From the NCBI GenBank assembly GCA_900290305.1, contig OMOG01000773.1, positions 1,011 to 63,622 of the forward strand: a stretch of 62,612 bases of DNA, written 5' to 3'. This document shows, piece by piece, positions 17,847-26,686 of the stretch (its first letter is position 1; each line of letters starts with the position of its first letter). The stretch comes from Candidatus Sulfopaludibacter sp. SbA4. GTDB lineage: Bacteria > Acidobacteriota > Terriglobia > Bryobacterales > Bryobacteraceae. The translations under genes and the position numbers were made by a program. The notes under the pieces were generated by a model. The model was not told the origin of the DNA, searched no databases, and was given only the letters and a program-made list of their open reading frames with translations.

Positions 17847-18242
17847 GTGATTTCGGCAAGAGACCTGCGCGCCATCGCCCGGGCACGCCTTCGCGACGCC
17901 CAGGTGTTCCTGCGGGCCAAGCGCTTCGACGGCGCATATTATCTTTCGGGGTACGCAGTCGAGCTGGTGCTCAAGGCGCGCATCTGCCGGACCCTCAAGT
18001 GGGAGGGCTTTCCCCAGACCGCGAAGGATTTCGAGGGGCTGCAGTCGTTGAAAACCCACAATCTGGAGATCCTTCTCAAGTTGTCCGGAATCGAAACCAG
18101 GGTAACAACGAAGTATCTGGACGAATGGTCTGAAGTGATCCGGTGGAATCCGGAGAAGCGCTATCAGGCGCTTGGCCAAATCCCACCACAGGACGTAACG
18201 AACATGTTAATGTGCGTAGAGAGGCTCTTGGAGGTTTTGTGA
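17847..18242 (+). CDS. HEPN-domain protein
   Basis: About 131 residues from the GTG at 17847 (an ATG at 17823 is an alternative). The pattern SARDLRAIARARLRDAQVFL...FDGAYYLSGYAVELVLKARICR is the start of a HEPN helical bundle. The canonical catalytic R-x4-6-H of RNase-type HEPN toxins is not obvious. HEPN proteins often pair with a small partner as toxin-antitoxin or sensor modules; here the partner is the overlapping gene at 18239. It is divergent from the efflux operon, so the short gap at 17775-17846 holds both promoters. Confidence 0.7.
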   Translation: MISARDLRAIARARLRDAQVFLRAKRFDGAYYLSGYAVELVLKARICRTLKWEGFPQTAKDFEGLQSLKTHNLEILLKLSGIETRVTTKYLDEWSEVIRWNPEKRYQALGQIPPQDVTNMLMCVERLLEVL

Positions 18243-18676
18243 TCGACACCCGGTTGTTCCGCAAGGCGATGAATTACATTGCCGCCCGGAAGGGCGAGTT
18301 CACCCTGTTCGCCCTCTTCTTGCCGGACGACGGTCTTGGCTCGTGGCGTGGGTGGGACCTGGTCGTCTCGGCTCCATGGCTTAAACGCGACGACCTTGAG
18401 TCGAGAGGCGAGGTTATAGACCTCATGGCAAAGTCAATCGGTCGAAGGTCCTTTCGGCAGTTGTCGAGAGTCGTGGTTCTCCGCGACGATCCCACGGTTC
18501 GGTCTCTCCTGGTGCCGCCAGTCGAAGATGAGGACCGCACCCTTCAAAATGTGGAGCTGTTCGGCCTGCAATTTGAGAAGGTCATCATCCTCCGCGCCAA
18601 GCGGCCGGAACGGAAAAAGCGGGCAGCCAAGGCGCTGCAGCCGGTGGGCGCCGGATCGTCGCGCGGACGCGGGTAA
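18239..18676 (+). CDS. partner of HEPN protein, unknown function
   Basis: About 145 residues from a GTG that overlaps the HEPN stop by four bases (GTGA), so the two are made together. The sequence has a compact alpha/beta look (RKGEFTLFALFLPDDGLGSWRGWDLVVSAPWL) and ends in a basic tail (RAKRPERKKRAAKAL). I do not recognise a nucleotidyltransferase GS-x-x-x-GD motif, so it is not the usual MNT partner. Tight coupling suggests a two-gene functional unit. Confidence 0.6.
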   Translation: MIDTRLFRKAMNYIAARKGEFTLFALFLPDDGLGSWRGWDLVVSAPWLKRDDLESRGEVIDLMAKSIGRRSFRQLSRVVVLRDDPTVRSLLVPPVEDEDRTLQNVELFGLQFEKVIILRAKRPERKKRAAKALQPVGAGSSRGRG

Positions 18677-18848
18677 GCCCGGGCATCGGGCCACGAATCG
18701 GTCATTGGGAGCGCCGCACCGTTGGTGCTGGCATAACATCCCGATCGGTACCTCGCTCCTACCTGGAATATGTAGTACACTGTCCGCCAGGTCCGGCATA
18801 CTTTTCGTGTGCCCGGTGAATCATCGCCTGGGCAAGAGGAGACAATCG

Positions 18849-19786
18849 ATGACTCTGTCAAAACTCATGACCGCAACGGCCGCGGCGATCCTGCTCGCAA
18901 CAGGGACGACACAAGCCGCACCTTAACAACTGTAGCGACATTCGATCCGTCGAAATCCGAATTTCCGGAGAATCTCGTGTTCGACCGGCAGAATAACATG
19001 TTCGTCAGCCTGCTTCTCAGCAACGAAGTCCGCAAGATTACTCCCGAGGGCGTACAGACTACCTATGTCACGTTTAACGGAGCGCCGGGTAGCCTGACCG
19101 CGGGGTTGGTCATCAACGACGACACCGGCGATCTGTATGTCGCGTATGACGCGGCCGGGCAGAATTCGGTGGTCTATGTGGTACACCCGGATCAGTCCAA
19201 AGAAGTCTTTGCCACCTTCCCCGTGGGCGCGGGACTCAACGGCATGACTCCCGACGATGACGGCAACCTCTACCTGGCGGACGCCTTTCTCGGCTACGTC
19301 TGGCGAGTGCCCGCCAAAGGAGGCACCCCCGAGATCTGGCTCGATCTGAAAGCGCCGGGCACCCTCCAAGTCCCCGGACCAAACGGCATCAAGTTCGATA
19401 AGTACAAGCGGAACCTCTATGTTTCCGTTTCCTATCAGGGGACCATCTATCGGATCCCGTTTGGTGAGGATGGCCAAGCCGGAGTTCCCGTTTCCTTTGT
19501 GACCGGCATAACTCCGGATGATTTTGCCTTCGACCGTTTGGGCAACTTATACGTTGCCACCGAGCCCTCCATGTCGGTCGTGCGCGTACATCCCGACGGC
19601 ACAGTGGAAACCCTCGCTTCCGCTGCGGATGGGCTTCAGAATACCAGCGCGGTACTGTTCGGCAGGGACGGATTCGCGCAGCTTGACTTGTACATTCTGA
19701 GTTTCGCACTCACTGCGACAAACCCGCATCCCGGCGTTTATAAACTGTTCGTCGGACTGCCAGGCCTGCCGGTCAGCATTCCATAG
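18849..19786 (+). pseudogene. secreted SMP-30/gluconolactonase-like (NHL/beta-propeller) gene with frameshift
   Basis: An ATG at 18849, preceded by a good ribosome site (AAGAGGAGA), encodes a signal peptide (MTLSKLMTATAAAILLATGT, then TQAAP) and stops at 18924-18926. The mature protein continues in another frame from about LTTVATFDPSKSEFPENLVF to 19786. Adding one base near 18921-18925 would join them into about 312 residues. The mature part has repeated propeller blades (NNMFVSLLLSNEVRKITPEG, GNLYLADAFLGYVWRVPAKG, GNLYVATEPSMSVVRVHPDG) like SMP-30/LRE or NHL proteins. Function probably extracellular sugar-lactone hydrolysis or ligand binding. Frameshift may be real or an assembly error. Confidence 0.75.
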
Positions 19787-20019
19787 GCGCGGGCGAATCG
19801 CTCCAGGCTCACCTACATGAAAACCAACGGGCGGTGGCGAGGCACGCATCGCGCCCGTGCACGAGCCGAACGATGCTCCACAGGGCCGCTCGCGCCAGCC
19901 ACCACCACCAAGAGGGCGGTTGGGCGGGCAGATCGACGCGCGCAGAGATTCCGCCTCCCTGCGCGTGATCGTGCCCCCAGGGTCGGTCCCGTCGGGCATA
20001 ATGAAATGAGAGATATCTG

Positions 20020-20283
20020 ATGCAAGTAACGATGGAACTTCCCGAGGATGTGGCGCGCCGCTTTGCCGGGGACGCTAGCGGTCTGTCGCGGGCTGCCCTT
20101 GAGGCCCTGGCGCTCGAAGGAGTGCGTTCCGGTAAGCTCTCCACGGCCCAGGCCCGCCGGCTCCTTGGAATCAGGTCTCGGTACGAGATGGATGGCTTCC
20201 TGAAGGCGCACGGCATTCTAATACCAATGACGATCGAGGACATCAGGCGTGACAGCGATACGGCCCTCGCTTTCAGCAAATGA
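20020..20283 (+). CDS. UPF0175-family antitoxin
   Basis: An 87-residue protein with the UPF0175 pattern: a short strand, MELPEDVARRFAG, a helix-turn-helix-like stretch (SRAALEALALEGVRSGKLSTAQARRLLGI) and a C-terminal extension (ADSP-like region replaced by IEDIRRDSDTALAF). UPF0175 genes sit before DUF3368 PIN-domain genes as toxin-antitoxin pairs, as here. It would bind its own promoter and neutralise the nuclease encoded at 20280, whose start overlaps its stop by four bases. Confidence 0.85.
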   Translation: MQVTMELPEDVARRFAGDASGLSRAALEALALEGVRSGKLSTAQARRLLGIRSRYEMDGFLKAHGILIPMTIEDIRRDSDTALAFSK

Positions 20284-20786
20284 AGGTCGTCATTGCGGAT
20301 ACGTCACCCCTCAACTACCTGATCCTGGTGGGCGCCGTCGAGATACTCCCTCGCCTGTACGGCCGAGTCACGATTCCTGACGTTGTGCTGAGGGAGTTAA
20401 GCGACGAAGATGCACCCGAAGAAGTCGCTGGGTGGGCCGCAGGACGGCCCGCATGGATTGATGTTCAGGCCATTCCAATATCCGAAGATCCGTCTCTGGA
20501 AGGGCTCGACGAGGGTGAATCCGCTGCGATTCTGCTGGCCCAGCAGCAGCAGAGCGAGGTGTTGCTTCTGATTGACGACGCCGCCGGACGAGCGGAAGCG
20601 GCTAAGCGTGGGATACCGACGATGGGGACACTCGGAGTACTTCGAGCCGCGTCACTTCGAGGATTCATCGCGCTCCCAGCGGTCTTGGCTCGCTTGATGG
20701 CCACCAACTTTCGGGTCGCGAAGTCCTTGGTGGACGACCTTGTTGCAGAATACGAACAGAGAATCAATCCGGTGGAGAATCCCTGA
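20280..20786 (+). CDS. DUF3368 PIN-domain ribonuclease (toxin)
   Basis: A 168-residue PIN-like protein. The acidic residues expected in the active site are visible: IADTSPLNYL near the start, LDEGESAAILLA in the middle and LLIDDAAGRAEAAKRGI later, in the right order for DUF3368. Such proteins cleave RNA and act as toxins controlled by UPF0175 antitoxins. It is translated after the antitoxin with a four-base overlap, the usual layout. Confidence 0.85.
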   Translation: MKVVIADTSPLNYLILVGAVEILPRLYGRVTIPDVVLRELSDEDAPEEVAGWAAGRPAWIDVQAIPISEDPSLEGLDEGESAAILLAQQQQSEVLLLIDDAAGRAEAAKRGIPTMGTLGVLRAASLRGFIALPAVLARLMATNFRVAKSLVDDLVAEYEQRINPVENP

Positions 20787-20841
20787 GAGTCGCCGGAACT
20801 TCCGATGAGGTTAGGCTCGCGGGCTTCAAACCCCGCCCGCC

Positions 20842-23490
20842 TCACGCCCCCGCTAACTGCCGCAAGACATACGGCAGAATGCCGCCATTCCGGTAGTACT
20901 CCACCTCTTGCGGAGTATCCACCCGCACATCCGCCGTGAACATCTTTTCCGTCCCATCCGCGCCCACCGCGCGCACGGTCGCCTTTCGCCCGCCGCCCTC
21001 CAGCGCCGAACGCACACCCGTAATGTGGAACGTCTCCCGGCCCGTCAGCTTCAGACTCGCCGCGCTCTCCCCTTCCGGAAACTGCAAAGGCAGCACGCCC
21101 ATACCGACCAGGTTGCTGCGGTGGATGCGCTCGAAGCTCTCCGCGATCACCGCTCGCACTCCCAGCAGCATCACGCCCTTCGCGGCCCAATCGCGCGAAG
21201 ATCCCGACCCGTACTCCTTACCCGCCAGAATCACCAGCGGCACGCCGTCCTTCTGATACTCGATGGACGCGTCATAAATCGACATCTGCGCGCCATCCGG
21301 CAGATGCACCGTCCATCCGCCTTCGGTTCCCGGCGCGAGTTGGTTGCGCAGCCGGATGTTGGCCAGCGTCCCGCGCACCATCACCTCGTGATTGCCGCGG
21401 CGCGCGCCGTACGAATTGAATTCCCCAGGCCCCACACCCAGCGAAATCAGGTAGCGCCCCGCCGGGCTGTCCTTGGGGATCGATCCCGCGGGCGAGATGT
21501 GGTCGGTGGTCACCGAGTCTCCCAGCAGCGCCAGCACCCGCATGCCGCTGAAGTCCGTCACCGATGTGGCGGGGTCCACCATGTGGTCGAAGTAGGGCGG
21601 CTTCTTGATGTAGGTGGAGCGCTCGTCCCACTGGAACGTGCTGCCCGTAGGAACCGGCATGGTCTGCCAGTTCACGTCGCCATCGAAGGCGTGCGCGTAT
21701 TCGTGCTCGAACATGCCGTGGTTGACGGAGTCGCGCACGGTGCGCTGCACCTCCTCGTTGGAGGGCCAGATGTCGCGCAGATACACGGGCTGGCCGGCCG
21801 AATCCTCGCCCAGCGGCTCCGATGCTATGTCGATATCCATCGTTCCCGCCAGCGCGTACGCCACCACCAGCGGCGGCGACGCCAGGTAGTTGGCCTTGAC
21901 CAGCGGATTGATGCGGCCCTCGAAATTGCGGTTGCCGCTCAACACCGCCGCCACCACCAGGTTCTCCTTCTGCACGGCTTCCGCCACCGGCTCGGGCAGC
22001 GGACCGCTGTTGCCGATGCACGTGGTGCAGCCGAATCCCACCAGGTGGAAGTTGAGCTGTTCGAGGTACGGCAACAGGCCGGCCTCGCGGTAATAGTCCA
22101 TCACCACCTTGGAGCCCGGCGCGAGGCTGGTCTTCACCCACGGCTTCACGCGCAGACCGCGCTCCACAGCCTTCTTCGCCAACAGGCCCGCGGCCAGCAT
22201 GACCGAAGGGTTGGAGGTGTTGGTGCAACTAGTGATGGCCGCTATCACCACCGCGCCCGACTCCACGTTGTCGGTGTGGCCGTTGAGTTTCGCGGGTACA
22301 CTTTTCTTCGGTCCCGGAAACGCATCGTGGAAATTCTTCCGCACGTCGGGCAGCTCCACGCGATCCTGCGGGCGCTTCGGCCCCGCCATCGAAGGCATCA
22401 CCGCCGCGAGGTCCAGTTCCAGCGTGTCGGAGTAGACCGGGTCCGCGGTGGCATCCGTGCGGAACAGCCCCTGATCCTTGGTGTACGCTTCCACCAGCGC
22501 GATCAGGCCCGCGTCGCGGTTGGTGAACTTCAGGTACTCGAGCGTCTCGTGGTCCACCGGGAAGAATCCCATGGTGGCGCCGTATTCGGGCGCCATGTTG
22601 GCCACCGTGGCGCGGTCCGCGAGGCTCAGTGCGCTGAGGCCCGGGCCATAAAACTCCACGAACTTGCCGACCACCCCCTTCTTGCGCAGAATCTGCGTGA
22701 TGGTCAGAACCAGGTCGGTCGCGGTGCAGCCTTCGTTCAATTTACCGTGCAGCTTGAAGCCCACCACCGGCGGCAGCAGCATGGAAACCGGCTGGCCCAG
22801 CATGCAGGCCTCCGCCTCGATTCCACCGACGCCCCACCCGAGCACCCCCAGCCCGTTGACCATGGTGGTGTGCGAATCGGTGCCGACCAGCGAATCGGGA
22901 TACGCCTGCCGGTCATTGCGAAAGACCACCGAAGCCAGGTATTCCAGATTCACCTGGTGGACGATGCCGGTATCGGGAGGCACCACGCGGAAATTGCGGA
23001 AGGCCGTCTGGCCCCAACGCAGCAGCATGTAGCGCTCGCGGTTGCGCTGGAACTCGAGGATGGCGTTGAGCTGGAACGCGTCGGCCGATCCGAAGCGGTC
23101 CACCTGCACCGAGTGATCGATCACCAGGTCGGCGGGCATCAGGGGATTAGCGCGGCTGGGATCGGCGCCCATTCCCGCCAGGGCGTCGCGCATCGCAGCC
23201 AGGTCGACCACGCAGGGAACGCCGGTGAAATCCTGCAGCAACACGCGCGCCGGCATGAAGCTGATCTCCTTCTGTCCGGCCACCCCGCGCGCCACATAGT
23301 CGATGTCGGCGGCCGAAACCCGGCGTCCGTCTTCGAACCGCAGCAGGTTCTCGAGCAGGATCTTGGTAGAGAACGGCAGGCGGGCCACATGGCCGACGCC
23401 TTTTTCTTCGAGCCTGGCGAGACGGAAATATTCGTATTCGGCATCGCCCACGCGCAGCTTTGCCGCAGCGCCAAAACTGTTTTTCGACAT
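20842..23490 (-). CDS. acnA: aconitate hydratase A
   Basis: An 882-residue aconitase of the AcnA/IRP type. The [4Fe-4S] ligand motifs are present: [13 protein letters not shown] and a later [12 protein letters not shown]. The active-site and substrate regions [33 protein letters not shown] and [16 protein letters not shown] are also visible. It interconverts citrate and isocitrate in the TCA cycle. Length is close to the 890-900 typical. It is alone on its strand. Confidence 0.95.
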   Translation of the reverse strand: MSKNSFGAAAKLRVGDAEYEYFRLARLEEKGVGHVARLPFSTKILLENLLRFEDGRRVSAADIDYVARGVAGQKEISFMPARVLLQDFTGVPCVVDLAAMRDALAGMGADPSRANPLMPADLVIDHSVQVDRFGSADAFQLNAILEFQRNRERYMLLRWGQTAFRNFRVVPPDTGIVHQVNLEYLASVVFRNDRQAYPDSLVGTDSHTTMVNGLGVLGWGVGGIEAEACMLGQPVSMLLPPVVGFKLHGKLNEGCTATDLVLTITQILRKKGVVGKFVEFYGPGLSALSLADRATVANMAPEYGATMGFFPVDHETLEYLKFTNRDAGLIALVEAYTKDQGLFRTDATADPVYSDTLELDLAAVMPSMAGPKRPQDRVELPDVRKNFHDAFPGPKKSVPAKLNGHTDNVESGAVVIAAITSCTNTSNPSVMLAAGLLAKKAVERGLRVKPWVKTSLAPGSKVVMDYYREAGLLPYLEQLNFHLVGFGCTTCIGNSGPLPEPVAEAVQKENLVVAAVLSGNRNFEGRINPLVKANYLASPPLVVAYALAGTMDIDIASEPLGEDSAGQPVYLRDIWPSNEEVQRTVRDSVNHGMFEHEYAHAFDGDVNWQTMPVPTGSTFQWDERSTYIKKPPYFDHMVDPATSVTDFSGMRVLALLGDSVTTDHISPAGSIPKDSPAGRYLISLGVGPGEFNSYGARRGNHEVMVRGTLANIRLRNQLAPGTEGGWTVHLPDGAQMSIYDASIEYQKDGVPLVILAGKEYGSGSSRDWAAKGVMLLGVRAVIAESFERIHRSNLVGMGVLPLQFPEGESAASLKLTGRETFHITGVRSALEGGGRKATVRAVGADGTEKMFTADVRVDTPQEVEYYRNGGILPYVLRQLAGA

Positions 23491-23668
23491 TAATCTGATT
23501 ATAGTGGATGGGGTCGTACGTGTACGGACATTGGCAGCCGGAAGCCGAATCGAAATTCTATTTTATCGACGAAACTTTCCGCTCGCGCAGTGTGTTCTTG
23601 TAGTGGAACCCAACGGCAAGCGCGCACCGCTTGGTTCGACAAACTCCAGAGAGAAAGAGGAAATCACC

Positions 23669-24130
23669 ATGCAGCAATTTTTCAAGTGCGCGCTCGTAGG
23701 CGTATTTGCTCTCGGCGCAGTATTCGCACAGACTACAACTACGGCATCACAGACGATTACCACGGGAATTGTCGGGCTCAGTGTCAATCAAAACGCCCGG
23801 CTCAACATTTTGAATCTCAATCCTGACACGGGCACCCCGGTGGTGTGCAGCGCCGACGTGCAATTTGTCGACGCGGCAGGAGGCACGCTGAAACAGGCCG
23901 CCATCCCCAACATCGATCCGGGAAAAGCGGCGGCGGTGACCCTGGACCGCCTGGATATAGCCGACCAGGCCATGCCACGCATCAATCTCCGCGGGGTTGT
24001 GACCACGCCGTCAGCGGCGGCCACCGCGGCTCCGCCAGCGTGCAGCCTTCTGGTTACTCTCGAGATCATCGACGATGCGACCGCCCGTACCGACGTGGTG
24101 GTGACCGGACACACAGTTCCTTTGCAGTAG
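23669..24130 (+). CDS. small secreted protein of unknown function
   Basis: About 153 residues from the ATG at 23669, which has a good ribosome site (GAGAAAGAGG). A signal peptide (MQQFFKCALVGVFALGAVFAQ) precedes a Thr-rich start and a beta-rich domain (LSVNQNARLNILNLNPDTGTPVVCSADVQFVDAAGGTLKQ) with two Cys that could form a disulfide. It resembles small exported beta-sandwich proteins common in Acidobacteriota. The upstream part of the same frame only runs antisense through acnA. Function unknown. Confidence 0.65.
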   Translation: MQQFFKCALVGVFALGAVFAQTTTTASQTITTGIVGLSVNQNARLNILNLNPDTGTPVVCSADVQFVDAAGGTLKQAAIPNIDPGKAAAVTLDRLDIADQAMPRINLRGVVTTPSAAATAAPPACSLLVTLEIIDDATARTDVVVTGHTVPLQ

Positions 24131-24136
24131 GTAGAA

Positions 24137-24222
24137 AAATTGGGCCACGGATGAACACAGATGAACACGGATCTTAACTTGGAGTTATCGGTGTTAATCT
24201 GTGTTTATCCGTGGCCCAAATT
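24137..24222. repeat. inverted repeat of the 'GGGCCACGGATGAACACAGATGAACAC' type
   Basis: AAATTGGGCCACGGATGAACACAG (24137-24160) is mirrored by CTGTGTTTATCCGTGGCCCAAATT (24199-24222) with few mismatches, giving a 24-bp stem around a 38-base loop. It lies directly after the stop at 24130 and could end transcription, but it is also a well-known type of intergenic repeat. Confidence 0.8.
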
Positions 24223-24308
24223 GATTTCCTCGCGAGCTTTGCGCCCGTCTCGATTTGCACTCTGCAGCCCTTTTTGCGTATGTTGAAAGGCAGAGGAAGC
24301 GCGCCGCG

Positions 24309-24566
24309 ATGACTATCGAAATCAACAAGCCGGAACTCGAGGCGATGATCCGGCAACGCCTCGAAAGCGGTCAATTCGAAAGTGTGGAGGACGTGCTTTG
24401 GCAAGCGCTCAACCCAAGGTCCCGACAGAATGAACCGGCTCCCGCAAGTCGCCGCGCGGAAGGCCGACCGAGCCTTGCTCAATTGTTCGCGGAATCTCCT
24501 TTTCAAGGGCTTGGCATCGATTTTGAGCGCTTCCCTGACACTTGGCCGCCGGCGCCAAGAAGGTGA
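24309..24566 (+). CDS. small ParD/CopG-like antitoxin-like protein, orphan
   Basis: From the ATG at 24309 the product is 85 residues. Its first 35 (MTIEINKPELEAMIRQRLES, then GQFESVEDVLWQALNP) look like a ribbon-helix-helix or ParD-type DNA-binding start. The tail has a short motif RPSLAQLFAESPFQGLGIDFERFPDTWPP, the sort of segment that wraps a toxin. No toxin gene follows: hslU ends on the other strand 20 bases later. It is either an orphan antitoxin or acts with a distant toxin. Confidence 0.6.
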   Translation: MTIEINKPELEAMIRQRLESGQFESVEDVLWQALNPRSRQNEPAPASRRAEGRPSLAQLFAESPFQGLGIDFERFPDTWPPAPRR

Positions 24567-24585
24567 CGCTGATCGGTGACAGCTT

Positions 24586-25944
24586 CTACAAAATATACCG
24601 GCTCAAATCCTGGTCCTTCACGATATCCGCCAACTGCTTCCTGACGTAATTCGCGTCCACCTTTACCGACTTCTTCTTCAAATCCGGCCCCTCGAACGAC
24701 ACCTCTTCGAGCAGCTTCTCCATGATGGTGTGCAGCCGCCGCGCGCCGATGTTCTCAGCGGTCTCGTTCACCGCCGCGGCAAACCGCGCCACCTCTTCCA
24801 GGGCATCGTCGGTCAGAGTCAGCTTGATTCCCTCGGTCTCGAGCAGCGCCGTGTACTGCTTCGCCAGCGCGTTCTTGGGCTCCTTCAGGATGCGGATGAA
24901 ATCCTCCACCGAGAGCGATTTCAGCTCCACCCGGATGGGGAACCGCCCCTGCAGCTCCGGAATCAGGTCGCTCGGCTTGGAGACGTGAAACGCGCCTGCC
25001 GCGATGAACAGAATGTGGTCCGTCCGCAGAAAACCGTAGCGCGTATTCACCGTGGTGCCTTCCACGATCGGCAGGATGTCGCGCTGCACACCCTCGCGGC
25101 TCACGTCCGGTCCGTGTCCCGATTCGCGGCCCGCAATCTTATCGATCTCGTCCAGAAATATGATGCCGCTCGATTCCACGCGCTCCAGCGCCACGCGCGT
25201 CACCTGGTCCATGTCGATGAGCTTCTGCTCCTCCTCCTGCACCAGGTAGTCGAGCGCTTCGGCCACCCGCATTTTGCGGCGCCGCGTCTTCTGGCCGAAC
25301 AGGCTGGGCAGCATGTCCTTCAGGTTGATGCCCATCTCTTCGATGCCCGCGTTGGTGGTGACCTCCAGCGTGGGCGCGCGGTCCTTCACGTCCAGCTCCA
25401 CCAGCCGCTCGTCCAGCTTTCCGTCGCGCAGCCGCTCGCGAAGCTTTTCGCGGGTCCGCTCCACGCTCTCGCTGGGCTCCGGTTGCGGCGGCATCAGGAG
25501 ATCCAGCAGGCGGTCTTCGGCGTTCATTTCGGCGCGGTCGGCCACTTCGTCCAGCCGCTCTTCGCGCACCATGTCGATGGCAATATCCACCAGGTCGCGA
25601 ATCATCGACTCCACGTCGCGGCCCACGTAGCCCACTTCGGTGAATTTGCTGGCCTCCACTTTCAGGAACGGGGAGTTCGAGAGCCGCGCCAGGCGGCGCG
25701 CCAGCTCCGTCTTGCCGACGCCCGTGGGCCCGATCATGAGGATGTTTTTGGGCATCACCTCTTCGGCCATTTCGGGAGCCAGCTTCTGCCGCCGGATGCG
25801 GTTGCGCAGCGCGATCGCCACGGCGCGCTTGGCCTCGGCCTGCCCCACCACGTGCTTGTCGAGCTCGCGGACGATCTCGCGGGGAGTCAACTCGTCGAGA
25901 ATCGGCTCCTCATCCACAGACTGGCCGGGAAGATAGATGACCAT
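24586..25944 (-). CDS. hslU: ATP-dependent protease ATPase subunit HslU
   Basis: A 452-residue AAA+ unfoldase: N-terminal [17 protein letters not shown], Walker [16 protein letters not shown], the [14 protein letters not shown] pore loop, an inserted I domain (about 120-230), Walker [12 protein letters not shown] and sensor 2 [17 protein letters not shown]. It ends in the expected DLSRYIL tail that docks into HslV. Feeds unfolded proteins to the HslV peptidase. Starts two bases after the hslV stop. Confidence 0.95.
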   Translation of the reverse strand: MVIYLPGQSVDEEPILDELTPREIVRELDKHVVGQAEAKRAVAIALRNRIRRQKLAPEMAEEVMPKNILMIGPTGVGKTELARRLARLSNSPFLKVEASKFTEVGYVGRDVESMIRDLVDIAIDMVREERLDEVADRAEMNAEDRLLDLLMPPQPEPSESVERTREKLRERLRDGKLDERLVELDVKDRAPTLEVTTNAGIEEMGINLKDMLPSLFGQKTRRRKMRVAEALDYLVQEEEQKLIDMDQVTRVALERVESSGIIFLDEIDKIAGRESGHGPDVSREGVQRDILPIVEGTTVNTRYGFLRTDHILFIAAGAFHVSKPSDLIPELQGRFPIRVELKSLSVEDFIRILKEPKNALAKQYTALLETEGIKLTLTDDALEEVARFAAAVNETAENIGARRLHTIMEKLLEEVSFEGPDLKKKSVKVDANYVRKQLADIVKDQDLSRYIL

Positions 25945-25946
25945 GG

Positions 25947-26486
25947 CTATTCCAGTTCCTCGTAGGTGACGCTGTCATTGGTATAGATGCAGATTTTGCC
26001 CGCGATGGCCATGGCCTCTTCCGCGATGCGCCTGGCGGAAAGCTTGGTATTGCGCAGCAGCGCAATGCCCGCCGCAGTGGCGAAGGGGCCGCCCGAGCCG
26101 ATGGCCGCGATGCCTTCGTCGGGCTCGATGACGTCGCCGTTGCCGCTCACCAGGTATGTGGTCTTGGTGTCGGCCACCAGCAGCAGCGCCTCCAGGTGGC
26201 GCAGCACGCGGTCGGTGCGCCATTCCTTGGCCAGCTCCACCACCGAGCGCGGCAGGTTGCCGTTGAACTGCTCCAGCTTCGACTCGAATCGCGAAAACAA
26301 CGCGAACGCGTCGGCCGTGGAGCCCGCGAACCCGGCCAGGATCTTGTCGTTGTACAGGCGCCGCAGCTTTTTGGCGCTCGCCTTGATCACTTCACTGCCC
26401 AGCGTTACCTGCCCGTCGCCGGCCATCACGACCTTGTTGTCGCGGCGGACACAAATCACCGTCGTCGACCGTATCTTCTGTTTCAT
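25947..26486 (-). CDS. hslV: ATP-dependent protease peptidase subunit HslV
   Basis: A 179-residue proteasome-beta-like peptidase. After a short propeptide (MKQKIRS) the mature N-terminal Thr is T8 ([23 protein letters not shown]), with the conserved [23 protein letters not shown] and [23 protein letters not shown] blocks. Forms a two-ring dodecamer capped by HslU. First gene of the hslVU operon. Confidence 0.95.
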   Translation of the reverse strand: MKQKIRSTTVICVRRDNKVVMAGDGQVTLGSEVIKASAKKLRRLYNDKILAGFAGSTADAFALFSRFESKLEQFNGNLPRSVVELAKEWRTDRVLRHLEALLLVADTKTTYLVSGNGDVIEPDEGIAAIGSGGPFATAAGIALLRNTKLSARRIAEEAMAIAGKICIYTNDSVTYEELE

Positions 26487-26499
26487 TATTGGTGTGTTT

Positions 26500-26686
26500 A
26501 TTATAGCTGCCAGCCGTCGGCTTTCAGCTATCAGCCATCACACGCCCGCCCACGGATGGGTCGCTGACGGCTGATTGCTGAGAGCTTCTAAAGCGCATTA
26601 TAGCTGTCAGCCATCAGCCTTCGGCGATCGGCCCGCAACGTGCGCGCCAAAGCCGATCGCTGACGGCTGATCGCTGAAGGCTCTAA
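26500..26686. repeat. cluster of short direct and inverted repeats
   Basis: The gap between hslV and the MacB-like gene is full of variants of the theme 'CAGCCATCAGCC' and its mirror 'GCTGACGGCTGATNGCTGA' (several copies in both orientations). The same motif returns at 29180-29370 on the far side of the MacB-like gene (CGGCCGTCAGCG, GCTGACGGCTGAGAGC). This is a dispersed low-complexity intergenic repeat; no gene is seen. Confidence 0.65.

Noticed and set aside
20908-23493. 861-codon frame opposite acnA
   Set aside because: Arg/His-rich antisense shadow of a clear aconitase gene.
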